42,040 nucleotides of DNA, taken from Chrysophaeum taylorii (taxonomy: Eukaryota; Sar; Pelagophyceae; Pelagomonadales; Pelagomonadaceae). Numbering within the stretch: position 1 is the stretch's first letter; each line of letters opens with the position of its first letter. Location of the stretch: contig JAQMWT010000462.1 of the NCBI GenBank assembly GCA_029834535.1, forward strand, positions 1 through 42,040. Direction: 5' to 3'. Below, one piece after another: positions 28,373 through 38,149 of the stretch. The notes under the pieces are model-generated. The model searched no databases. It saw only the letters and a list, made by a program, of their open reading frames with translations, and was not told where the DNA came from. Made by a program: the position numbers and the translations under genes.

Positions 28373-29004
28373 TGCGCGTGTAGACGCCGGGAGGGGGCTT
28401 ATCGGTATTGCGCAGCACGTGTGGGGTAGGGTGGAGTCGTCGACTCAGAAGAGTATATCCTCGGGGTTGCCGATCGACAGAGAGCCACGTAGAGCTGGAC
28501 GTGACAGAAGACGGGCTTGTGGGCAAGAGGACGCGGACCTCGCGGGGCGTCTGGCCCTGGCTCTTGTTGATCGTTTGGCGTCGGCGGGCCTTAGGGGATA
28601 CAGGTTGGATGTGCCTCGGTGACAGGACACGATCGATTATGTATCTGGCACCGTTGCAGTGCCCGTGCGACGGGTCGAGGTTGCGAAGACATAAAGCTCG
28701 CGATCAAAGCCAGCATGCCGTTGGTTGTCAGGGAGTCGAAAACTCGACTGTAAAGAGCGAGGCGTCGTCTTCCGACCCAACCTAGTCGGCCGAAAAGAAC
28801 TCTGACGCGTCGTCTCCGGGAAAAAAAGGCCACGGTCATGCGCGCGTTGTCAGCATCGACAACATCGTTTCGACGGGGCGTGAGAATGGCGCGCTAAAAG
28901 AGCCGCCGCGGGTCGTGGAAATAGTCTGCGAGGTCGCCGTAGACGGCTTGGAGGATCAATGCCTGGCTCGCGGGCCTACCTGATCCTTACCCTAAATCGA
29001 GGGA
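28373..29004 (-). pseudogene. Helitron-like helicase relic, copy 2
   Basis: About 630 bp homologous to 14073-14702 with additional point changes. It carries the same shared TAG (CCGACTAGGTTGGG reversed) and ends at the GATTTAGGG border. Beyond it, at 29011-29052, lies a 40-bp LINE 3' end. Confidence 0.7.
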
Positions 29005-29010
29005 CAAACA

Positions 29011-29052
29011 ATCCCCACACACACCCCCCCTCTTAGCAGTCGACATTTAAAG
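29011..29052 (+). mobile_element. LINE 3'-end remnant
   Basis: CCCCCCTCTTAGCAGTCGAC and ATTTAAAGACAAAC match the last bases of the LINE at 31800-31845; everything upstream is missing. It lies in the CAAACA microsatellite beside the helicase relic. Confidence 0.6.
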
Positions 29053-29056
29053 ACAA

Positions 29057-29417
29057 ACAAGTGCAGGCCAGTAAGTTCACCTTGTCCCAATCTCCAACCC
29101 CAGTAAGTTCACCTGGTCCCGTTAAGTTCACCTAGTCCCAATCTCCAACCCCAGTAAATTCGGCGTAAACCCAATCTCTAACCCCAGTAAGTTCGGCGTA
29201 AACCCGCACCCACTCACCCCACTTTCCTTCGAGCTCGTCGCTCTCACCCCCGCCAATCTAAGCTGCTTTGATCCGCACACGCCGCTAAGCTTTGAGTTTA
29301 CTCTAAAAGCCCCAGTAAGTTCACACTTGGTCTCAGTAAGTTCACCTGGTCACTAAGTTCACCTAGTCCCAATCTCTAACCCCAGTAAGTTCACCTGGTC
29401 CCAGTAAGTTCACTTAC
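29057..29417. repeat. AGTAAGTTCACC array, copy 3
   Basis: Starts with ACAAGTGCAGG; same alternating units and same spacer as copy 1. Confidence 0.8.
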
Positions 29418-30069
29418 AGTGCGCGTGTAGACGCCGGGAGGGGCTTATCGGTATTGCGCAGCACGTGTGGGTAGGGTGGAGTCGTCGACCAGAAGAGGAT
29501 ATCCTCGGGGTTGCCGATCGACAGAGAGCCACGTAGAGCTGGACGTGGCAGAAGACGGGCTTCGCCAAGAGGACGCCGACCTCGCGGGGCGTCTGGCCCT
29601 GGCTCTTGGTGATCGTTTGGCGTCGGCGGGCCTTAAGGGATACAGGTTGGAGGAGCCTCGGTGACAACGACACGATCGATCATGTATCTGGTACCGTTGC
29701 AGTGGCCGTGCGACGGGTCGAGGTTGCGAAGACTTTAAGCTCGCGATCAAAGTCAGCATGCCGTTGGTTGTCAGGGAGTTGAAAACTCGACTGTAAAGAG
29801 CGAGGCGTCGTCTTCCGACCCAACCTAGTCGGCCGAAAAGAACTCCGACGCCTCGTCTCCGGGAAAAAAAGGCCGCGGTCATGCGCGCGTTGTCAGCATC
29901 GACAACATCGTTTCGACGGGGCGAGAGAATGGCGCGCTGAAAGAGCCGCCGCGGGTCGTGGAAATAGTCTGCGAGGTCGCCGTAGACGGCTTGGAGGATC
30001 ACTTCTGGCTCTCGCGCCTACCTGATCCTTACTCTCGCGCCTACCTGATCCTTACCCTAAATCGAGGGA
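29418..30069 (-). pseudogene. Helitron-like helicase relic, copy 3 (best preserved)
   Basis: The minus-strand frames give RAILSPRRNDVVDADNARM, FNSLTTNGM, RRRQTITKSQGQTPREVGVL and FCHVQLYVAL. These correspond to the last helicase motifs of PIF1/Helitron proteins (consensus TINKSQGQT and HGQLYVALSR). A TAG and two frame changes interrupt it. The border region is duplicated at 30014-30056. The LINE joins directly at 30070. Confidence 0.75.
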
Positions 30070-31727
30070 CTGAGCGCGCTCCGCCGCTTCGACGTGTCCT
30101 CAGCTTCGTCGCCACAGCACTTGGCGCAGATCCGCGTCAGGTTTTTGACTCCACCGGCATCGTCCTCCGACGCCTCCGTCTTCCTGCTCGAAGTGGGGGT
30201 GGCGGCATTCGCTCCTGCGCCGACCTCAGCCCCGCCGCCTTTGTTGGCACGGCGGCCCAGGCCCTCCCACACCTCGTCGACCTTCGCGATCCTACGGGTG
30301 CCGTGGAGGTCCCTGGCTACCTCCCCCGCCTCGCCTCGGTCCTGGGTGCCACTTCTTTTCGCACAGGTAACGAGTTGCACCGTTGGCACCACCTCCTCGC
30401 AACCGGTTGCCGCCTGGGGCGAGCACTCGAGACTGCGTGGGACGGACATCGGGCTGATCTCCGTACCACGCTGGCTTCCCACGGCGGCGCTGGTTCCGGC
30501 GACCCCGCCAACGTTCATCTCGTCGACGGTCCTCTCTCCCACGAATTCGTCTCCATGGGCGTCCTCGTCGACCCCACCATCTCGACACCCGTGCTCATAC
30601 CCCAACTCCAGCGTGCTCTAACCTCCCAGCGCGAGACAGCTCGGGCCACTGCACTCCAGCGCCTTGCGGCCACCCTTCCCATCACCGAAGCACTTCGAGT
30701 AGCGGCGTCCTCATGGGATCGCTTCTCGACCACGTTCATCAGCTCGTGGCCCAGCTCTGGCCTTCAAATCCCCAACCGCTGCTGGGCTGAGATGTGTGCC
30801 CAGTACTTTGGCTACCCCTCTCCAGCTTGTTTGGGCCTCGTGGGCACTCGCATCCTGGGCACTGACGTCGTTCTCGACGCTCACGGCAAGGTGCTTCTCA
30901 CGCAGGCCAACCTTGTCAACCGCGGAGGAGCGCGGACCACCTGGCATGACGGCCAGCTCGACTGCGTCCACTGCAGCGTCAAAGAGGCCGGCATCCCAGC
31001 CCCGTCCGAGGTTTTCGGCATCTTTGCTGACGTCGTCGCCCCTACCATTCGCACGCGCCTCTACGGCCGGTACCGAGGCAATCTCGCCCGACGTCAAGTC
31101 GTCCCAGACATCCTCACCACGCTCGACAACAAGGAGCAACTCTACGACATCAAAACCCTCGCTTGGGGTTCGTTCTACACCGCCCACGCCCTCCATCCCT
31201 CCCACCCGTCGCCTGTCGATCGGCGCGCAGCGCAAGTCCACTCCGAATACCTCGCTCACGCCCGCGGCATCGACGCCATCATCCCCCAGCCGGGTACAAC
31301 ACCACCGCCTGGCTTCTTGGGCCCTGTCGAACAGCGGCTACGTAGCGACGGCACCGTCGCCGGCCTCGTCTTTGGTGCCTTCGGTGAGGCCAGCGCGGCG
31401 TGCCACGCTCTCGCCCAAACATGCGCAGAGCGCATCGCTGCGCGAACCTGGGTGACAAGCGGCTGCGCCAACTTCACAGAGGCAAAGGCGGCCCAAACTC
31501 GCCGCATCTACCGTGAGTGGGGGATCGCCAACGCATTAGGCCGGGCTCGCTGTGCCCTCACCGCCCTCACCCATGTCGCCGCCTCGGGGAACCCCACCCA
31601 GGCCGCCCGATCCCAGCAGGACGTCACCCTTCGTCGCACATACGTCCGGCGGCAGCATGCGTACGACCTACGGGCGGGGCCCGTCCTCTCTTCGCCTGCC
31701 CCACGCCTCGGCGATGACCCCGACTAG
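30070..31727 (+). CDS. LINE polyprotein C-terminus with PD-(D/E)XK endonuclease
   Basis: The open frame formally starts at 29958 in the helicase relic; the LINE part begins around TERAPPLRRVLSF. LPARSGGGGIRSCADLSPAA is the typical region after a LINE reverse transcriptase. Further on, VVPDILTTLDNKEQLYDIKT (about 31095-31160) gives the PD...D-I-K catalytic signature of a restriction-like endonuclease, which nicks the target to prime reverse transcription. GLVFGAFGEASAACHAL follows, as in related protist LINEs (my recollection of the family, not a search). There is no frameshift over 550 codons, so the insertion is probably recent. The polymerase itself is lost by truncation. Confidence 0.75.
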
Positions 31728-31862
31728 GTCCCGCGTACTTATCTCCGCCCGTCAGGCACATCCCTCATACCCCACAAACCCACCTACATCCTTCATGCTC
31801 CCCACACAAACCCCCCTCTTAGCAGTCGACATTTAAAGACAGACAGACAGACAAACAGACAA
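30070..31862 (+). mobile_element. 5'-truncated LINE with restriction-like endonuclease
   Basis: Begins abruptly after ATCGAGGGA inside the helicase-relic border. The ORF ends at 31727. A short 3' UTR ends in CTCTTAGCAGTCGACATTTAAA, followed by an AGAC/AAAC microsatellite tail at 31834-31862. At 36380-36420 the same border is seen without a LINE, continuing directly into CAGACAAACAGAC, which is the empty target. Confidence 0.75.
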
Positions 31863-31977
31863 TGTCATGTGTGTATGAAGTGAACGTGGCATGTGACCTA
31901 GTGCCAGGACAGGCGACGTGGCGCGTGCGTGGCGCGTGCGTGGTGTGTCAGTGGCGTGTCACTGGGACAGGCTGGTG
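31863..31977 (-). repeat. 3' LTR of the integrase-less element
   Basis: Plus-strand sequence TGTCATGTGTGTATGAAG to GGGACAGGCTGGTG. TGTC...GACA inverted ends lie at its core (31863-31969). Confidence 0.8.
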
Positions 31978-32107
31978 CCTCCCCATCCAGCGAAGCGATC
32001 AGGTGCGAAGAGAGGGCTGCAGGAGGCACGTGAAAGGAGCGAAGCGCACCAGAAGGGCGCGAAAAAGAAAGAACAAGAGCAGAGCGAGGTAGGACCTCCC
32101 CAGGAGT

Positions 32108-35100
32108 CTAGGAGATGTCAGGGGTGACACGACCGGCGAGGAAGGCAGTATCGCGGTCGAAGAGGTCGGCGTCCTTGATGGAAACGAAGACGTTGGCGTA
32201 ATTGAGCTTGGTCTTGACGTACTTGTAGGCAAAGTCGTACGTATCAACTGCGCAAATGAGGGAATTGAGGGCGATACGCAGATGGCGCAAGTTAGGCGAC
32301 AGAAGACGGCGACGAACGATCTTCAGTGCCGGTTGGTTATCACACCAGACCGTGGTGCGAGGCGGCCGGACCCCTTCGAGGGTCTGGATGAGGTGGCGCA
32401 CGCCAAGAAGGCGACGGACAGTGTGAGACAGGGCTAAGATGGCAATCTCCGGCGTGCTGTGGCATGTCGCAGAGACGCGCCGACTGGCCCCGGAGACGCA
32501 GGCCCCCTGGAGGAGAACGGCACCACCGAGGCGCGAGAGGGCAGAGCCGTGCGCACCGCGAGCGAGCTCACAGCCAAAACTCTCGTCCGCATAAGCAGAG
32601 AGGTGGAAGGCGCCTCGGTAGGCAGCAGAAACCAGGATGCCAAGGTCTCGGTGAGCCGCGAGCCAGCGCAGGGCACGGTCGAGGGCCCGAGCGTGGCGCT
32701 CGGACCACACGTTTACGGCGGTGGCCAGGACGTGAACCGTGCGCGCGAAGGTGGGCAACGTCGCCCGCGTGAACATGAGCAGACCAAGGGCCTCGCGTGG
32801 GTTGATGGCGAGCGCGGCACGGACGTCGCCGTTGTCGGCCGTCTTGTCGGGTACGTGGGGGTCGACGTTGAAGTCCAGGTGCATCGGTGTGGCAGGCCCG
32901 ACCGTGATCGAGCCGTAGCCGAGGTGACCGAGGACCTTGTCGATGTACGGGCGCTGGTGGGCGAAGACAGAGCCATCGGCACGGTAGTCGAGGGTGATGC
33001 CGCAGATGTCGTGAGCGACGTCTTCCCACGTCATGACAAAACGGTCGCTGAGCGCAGCGCGTACTTCAGCCACGGCGTCCGGTTGGCCCGCGAGCGGAAT
33101 GTTGTCAACAACGCTGATGAGTACCGTCGGCGGCCCAGTATCTTCATAGCGGTAGAAGAAGCAGGGGTGGTACGGCGATTCGAGGAAGCCAAGAAGGCCG
33201 AGGTACCCGACGAACGTCGCATACCACTTGCGGCCCGCATGGGGCTGGTCGTAGACAGGCTTGAGCGTGAGCCACAGCGACCGAGCCGGGTCGTATCGTT
33301 GGTCTGGAGGAAGGTCGGCCATGTAGTCGCCGATGTGGCGAGGTGGGCGCATGTGGCGGCGCGCATGAGGCAGGAGTGGGTGAGATTGGAGGTAGGCGCA
33401 CCGTGCGTCCCCAGCGCAGGCGACATAGTCGTAGCGGTTGCAGACGGCCACGAAGACGAGCACGGCATTGTTGTCAGCGCATGGCGACGCGTACGAGGGT
33501 GAAACCGCAGTGACGGTACAAGGCGCATCGTCGTGGTCCTCCGGGACGGCGAGCGCATGCGCAGTCTCGGTCCGTTTGGCTTGAGCCCCGTCGTAGCAGA
33601 AGCGAACCTTCTGCGTGCCATCGCGCTTGACGGCGAGGGCGGTAATGCAGCCGACGACAACGGCGTCATCAGAGACGTCGCGGGCGGCTACAACGCGGAT
33701 GGCCTCGAATTGGAAGAAGGCGCCGTGTTCCGTGAGGACGGCCGCCGTCCAGCCAGGCGCGTCCGGGCGGCCACGGGCCTCCCGAAGGGATCGGGGGGCC
33801 GTCAGGTCGTGGGGTCCGTAGTCGAAGACGAAGGTCGAGGGCGGCGTCTCGTGCCAAAGGGCAGGGTCCTGATCGTCGTCGAACAAGCCCGGGCCCGGTA
33901 GCGGGGCGTCCCGGCGATCAGCGCGGGCGTGGCCGAGCATCTGATGGGCGCTGACGTCGTCGAGGCGGAGGCCCGGCATGAGGACCGGGTCGACCGGCCG
34001 TGCGCGCAGGTGCTGCAGGAGGCCCGGCATGAGGACCGGGTCGACCGGCCGTGCGCTCGGGTGCTGCAGCATTGCCGCCCCAACGGCATGGCTCGACGCC
34101 ACAGCAGCCATAGCGCCGGCCAAGACCGCGGTCGCGACGAGGGAGGAGACGAAAGCCGAGCCATAGACAGCGCGCGGCGCGAGCCGGCGACCGGCAGCGG
34201 CGGCGGCGGCGGCGGGGGCCGCGGCGGGGGCCGCGGCGGTGACGGCCGCAGTGCCGGCCGTCGCCGGTTCGGTCCCCGTGCGCCGGGTGATGAGCACGTA
34301 GTCCTGTCCTCGCTTGATGAGGGGGATGATCTTGCCGTCGCTCGTCCCGAGGCGAGGGCGCGACCCGCTGATGAAGCGCCCCCCGCTCTTGTCGAACTGG
34401 TCGACCGAGAAGAGCCGCGGGCGCGAGGGCGTAATGGCTGCAGCGATGGTGACGTCGATGTGTCCGTCCGTAGTCTGGAGCGTGACGTTCTCGATGACGT
34501 GTCCACTGACAGCGTGGCTGTGGCGTCCACCGTCGAAGAAGCCGCCCGGGAGCCAGGACAGCCGCGTCTTCGTGTAGGAGACCACCGTGCTGTACTCGGG
34601 CCGCGTGTGGTTGTCGCAGGCGGAGTCGACGAGCCACTCCTCGTAGTCGTCTGGTGGCGCCGCGCGGGCACGGGCTGCCCGCGCCGTGGTGCTGCACAGG
34701 GTCGGGAATGAGACAGTGTGGAGGACGCAGGCAAGGCCGGGGACGAGGAGGAGAGCGGGCAGCGCAACACGGCCGTCGAGGCAGAGACCGAGCAAAGCCC
34801 CGGCGGTCACGAAGAGCAACGTCAACGGCAGGTGAAGGGCGCTGAGAGAGACCAACGGTGGCTCGATGCCGCGCGCCATAAAGGCGCGCGCGCCGATGGT
34901 GTAACCGGTCCGACAGGCGTCGGTGGTGCGGCGGGCGGCCGCGGCAGCGGTCGGCGCAGGCTCAGGTGCCTGCGGGGCCGGCGGGGGCGCCGGATGGGGC
35001 GGCGCGGCCGGGCCGGCGGGTGGTGTCCGGGAGCGGAAAGTCCTCAACTTGCGGAGGGCGCGGATCGAGAGGACGTCTCCGGGCTGCCAGCCGGGAGTCT

Positions 35101-35442
35101 TGAGCGCGCAGTTGTCGGTGGTGTGGGTGGGGAGGCGGCAGATTCCGCACGGCATAAGGCCCGTGATGTCGGCAGGGCATATGCGGGCGGTGTGATAGAG
35201 CCCGTGGCACTTGCTGCAGAACGGGACTGGGGTCCAGTCCGGACGGAAGTCGTAGTTGAGCGTGGTGCGGCCGGGCGGGGCAGCGGGTTGCGCGGCGGTC
35301 TGGCGGGCGCGTGCGCGAGAGCTGCCGCGACTGATATCGGCGTTGCGGCAGTACATGGTGAAGACCTTAATGAAGGTGTCGTACGAGGTGCCTGTCCGGG
35401 CGGACTCAATCGCGAGAAGACGGTGGGCCTCCGCCAGGTCAT
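32108..35442 (-). CDS. Gag-Pol: zinc knuckles, protease-like, reverse transcriptase and RNase H, no integrase
   Basis: Numbered from the Met at 35356, 1082 residues. Two CCHC knuckles (C47-C60 and C70-C83) bind RNA. Hydrophobic segments lie at about 167-215 and 395-430. WLVDSACDNH (241-250) is a copia protease site with Ala for Gly. HQMLGH (471-476) recalls the pre-integrase motif, but reverse transcriptase follows at once (about 525). GDARCAYLQ holds the first polymerase Asp. ISVVDNIPLAG (D751, N752) replaces the YVDD pair. RNase H keeps D924, E970 and D1006 but has HLR for HID and ANVF for ADIF. The frame is unbroken over 1,080 codons despite these losses. A 19-residue duplication occupies 431-463. 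Confidence 0.8.
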
Positions 35443-35955
35443 CCCCCCCTTTGGGTCCTTGAGGCCCTCGAGGAAGTAGAGCATGCGATCCGTGTCGGTG
35501 AATGTGTCGCCCAGTGCCTCAAGGGCCGTGATGTTACGTTCGAAGGCCGCGAGGTAAAGGTCGGGCGTGCCGAACGAGACGAAGGACAGATCGTGCAGAT
35601 GCTGGCGGAGTTCGGTCTTGCTGTTGAAGGCGAAGCGCTGGCGTAGGCGGTCCAAAGCGTCGGCACCAGTCTGGCAGCGGTCGACAATGCGCTGCGCCTC
35701 CGCCGCGGTGCCGCGGCGCAGGAGGCAGAGCAGGAACAGGTCGGCTTCGGGCGTCAACGGCGGGAGCCTGATGGAGCCGGTGGCGTCAGCCAGGAACTGG
35801 GCGTAGTCCACGACGTCCTGTTCGAGGTGTCGCAGGTGCGTCGCGTCCTCCACCGCATCTCCGTCGGGGTTGAAAGTGCGGAGCTGGTTGACGATTTCCG
35901 GCAGGCGCTTCCGTGCGTCCTTGAGCTCGGTGGCCGACATGACACTCGTGCGCAA
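35443..35955 (-). CDS. Gag of the integrase-less element
   Basis: The frame starts MRTSVMSATELKDARKRLPE; the second Met at 35940 is an alternative start. About 170 residues of helical, Leu-rich capsid follow, including LYLAAFERNITALEALGDTF and DRMLYFLEGLKDPKG. The family-typical capsid end is followed by a G7 run (C7 at 35443-35449 on the plus strand), where the pol frame takes over with DDLAEAHRLLAIESARTGT. The frame itself continues to 35044, but as Pro/Arg-rich shadow. This is either programmed -1 frameshifting on the G run or a one-base deletion. Confidence 0.65.
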
Positions 35956-36007
35956 GTGGTAGCGTCGTGCTAGAACACGAACAACATGGGCCTCATAACC
36001 GCATGAG

Positions 36008-36122
36008 TGTCATGTGTGTATGAAGTGAACGTGGCATGTGACCTAGTGTCAGGACAGGCGACGTGGCGCGTGCGTGGCGCGTGCGTGGTGTGTCAGTGGC
36101 GTGTCACTGGGACAGGCTGGTG
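36008..36122 (-). repeat. 5' LTR of the integrase-less element
   Basis: Nearly identical to 31863-31977 (CTAGTGTC versus CTAGTGCC). Confidence 0.8.
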
Positions 36123-36416
36123 GTTAGGACAAGTGCAGGCCAGTAAGCTCGCCAGTAAGTTCACCTAGTCCCAATCTCTAACCCCAGTAAGTTCGCCTGG
36201 TCCCAGTAAGTTCACATGGTCAGTAAGCTCACCTAGTCCAAATCTCTAACCCCAGTAAGTTCGGCGTAAACCCACTCGTGCTCACGCACACTCCTTTGAG
36301 CTCGTCGCTCTCACCCCCGCCAATCCAAGCTGCTTTGATCCGCTCGCGCCGCCAACCCTTGTCACCTTGAGTTTCCTAACTACTAATCGACAGATGTTTG
36401 TTTGTCTGTTTGTCTG

Positions 36417-37060
36417 TCCCTCGATTTAGGGTAAGGATCAGGTAGGCGCGCGAGCCAGGCAGTGATCCTCCAAGCCGTCTACGGCGACCTCGCAGACTGT
36501 TTCCACGACCCGCGGCGGCTCTTTCAGCGCGCCATTCTCACGCCCCGTCGAAACGATGTTGTCGATGCTGACAACGCGCGCATGACCGCGGCCTTTTTTT
36601 CCCGAAGACGAGGCGTCGGAGTTCTTTTCGGCCGACTAGGTTGGGTCGGAAGCCGACGCCTCGCTCTTTACAGTCGAGTTTTAAACTCCCTGACAACCAA
36701 CGGCATGCTGACTTTGATCGCGAGCTTAAAGTCTTCGCAACCTCGACCCGTCGCACGGCCACTGCAACGGTACCAGATACATGATCGATCGTGTCGTTGT
36801 CACTGAGGCTCCTCCAACCTGTATCCCGTAAGGCCCGCCGACGCCAAACGATCACCAAGAGCCAGGGCCAGACGCCCCGCGAGGTCGGCGTCCTCTTGGC
36901 GAAGCCCGTCTTCTGCCACGTCCAGCTCTACGTGGCTATCTGTCGATCGGCAACCCCGAGGATATCCTCTTCTGAGTCGACGACTCCACCCTACCCCACA
37001 CGTGCTGCGCAATACCGATAAGCCCCCTCCCGGCGTCTACACGCGCACTGTAGGTGAACT
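36417..37060 (+). pseudogene. Helitron-like helicase relic, copy 4 (inverted)
   Basis: Plus-strand frames read MILQAVYGDLADCFHDPRRL, RAILTPRRNDVVDADNARM, SLTTNGM and then ARRRQTITKSQGQTPREVGV and FCHVQLYVAI. It contains the same TAG (GACTAGGTTGGG at about 36634) as the other copies, so the family spread after this stop arose. It is preceded by TGTTTGTCTGTTTGTCTGTC, the uninterrupted LINE target. Confidence 0.75.
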
Positions 37061-37343
37061 TACTGGGGCCAGGTGAACTTACTGGGGTTAGAGATTGGGA
37101 CTAGGTGAACTTAGTGACCAGGTGAACTTACTGGGACCAGGTGAACTTACTGGGGTTTTTAGAGTAAACTCAAAGGCTAGCGGCGTGTGCGGATAAAAGC
37201 AGCTTGGCGGGGGTGAGAGCGACGAGCTCAAAGGAGAGTGGGTGTGAGTTTACGCCGAACTTACTGAGGTTAGAGATTGGGTTTGCGCCGAATTTGCTGG
37301 GGTTAGAGATTGGGACTAGGTGAACTTACTGGCCTGCACTTGT
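37061..37343. repeat. AGTAAGTTCACC array, copy 4 (reversed)
   Basis: Reads AGGTGAACTTACTGGG in repeated form, spacer included, and ends CCTGCACTTGT at 37343. Confidence 0.75.
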
Positions 37344-37858
37344 CCACAATAATTAATTGGGAGATGTCAGTCCGTCACAGGACATTAACGGAACTCTACT
37401 TTCTGTTCTTTTGAGAATGTATGCTCGAAACGGGCCGACAAAATCTGCGTTTTGTAAAGCCGATTCATTTCAAAACGCTTCACCCGCGGCCTACTTTCTG
37501 TTCTTTGCTAAATGTATGAGCCAAAAGCCTTGCTATTTATAAAATGTTTTCTTCTTGCCATCTGCGGCGAGCCTTGTAGTATCGGAGACACCGTAGAAGT
37601 TTGAGCGAGAATATGGGGTGGTTGCTGTACGTACGTCTCGAGTTCGGATCCTGTTAGTACTTCGAAGGAGAAAACCCTTAGTCGTGAGTATTTCGAACAA
37701 GAAAACCCGTAGTATTCGTTTAAAAGAAAACCCTCTCGGATGGTCGATTTGTGTGCTGGTAGTCGTAGATCGAGAGTATTCGATGAAGAAATCGGACGCT
37801 GGTAGTCGTAAAAATCGAGAGTATTTCGAAGAAGAAAACCCTTAGTATTTGTTAAGAA

Positions 37859-38013
37859 GACCATACCCCGTCCCACTGCGAACGTTCCGGCTGCCAACCG
37901 GCCCGCCCGGGAGGCGAATAGGTGCCAACCTACGCCGGGAGGGCGGGGATGCCCTCGCAAAGCTCAGGATTCATGAGGCACCGTCCTCCATCGCAACCGC
38001 GTCAGCGATCAGG
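37859..38013 (+). repeat. Module 2 copy in tandem unit 1
   Basis: Reverse-complement relation to 12060-12218. It ends GCGATCAGG followed by GTAAGG. Confidence 0.75.
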
Positions 38014-38149
38014 GTAAGGTTGTAGTCGTAAAAATCGAGAGTATTTCGAAGAAGAAAACCCTTAGTATTTCTAAAAAGAAAATCCTTACACTTCTTCCTC
38101 TTTTTTTGCTATGCAAACCCTCGGCCGATCTTTTTTGAAGTAAGGTTGA

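Larger units (their letters stand above)
31863..36122 (-). mobile_element. Copia-like element without integrase, 4.26 kb
   Basis: 115-bp direct LTRs at 31863-31977 and 36008-36122 differ at one or two bases. Between them, on the minus strand, are gag (35955 to about 35443) and one long pol frame (to 32108). The order is zinc knuckles, protease-like site, reverse transcriptase, RNase H; no integrase lies between protease and polymerase. No clear target duplication is seen. It lies between the LINE tail and a Helitron-type array. Confidence 0.8.
36129..37343. repeat. Inverted pair of Helitron-type ends
   Basis: ACAAGTGCAGG at 36129 opens a shortened AGTAAGTTCACC array (to about 36375). CCTGCACTTGT at 37333-37343 closes a full reversed copy. 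Both include the spacer with GAGCTCGTCGCTCTCACCC, so the block is a palindromic arrangement about 1.2 kb long. Confidence 0.65.

Noticed and set aside
32459..33502. 347-residue plus-strand frame opposite the copia-like polymerase
   Set aside because: Antisense shadow of a GC-rich coding region; the minus frame has clear polymerase motifs.
31863..36132. GACAA target duplication for the integrase-less element
   Set aside because: GACAA occurs before 31863 and at 36128-36132, but the right copy is not flush with the LTR end, and both flanks are repeats rich in this word.
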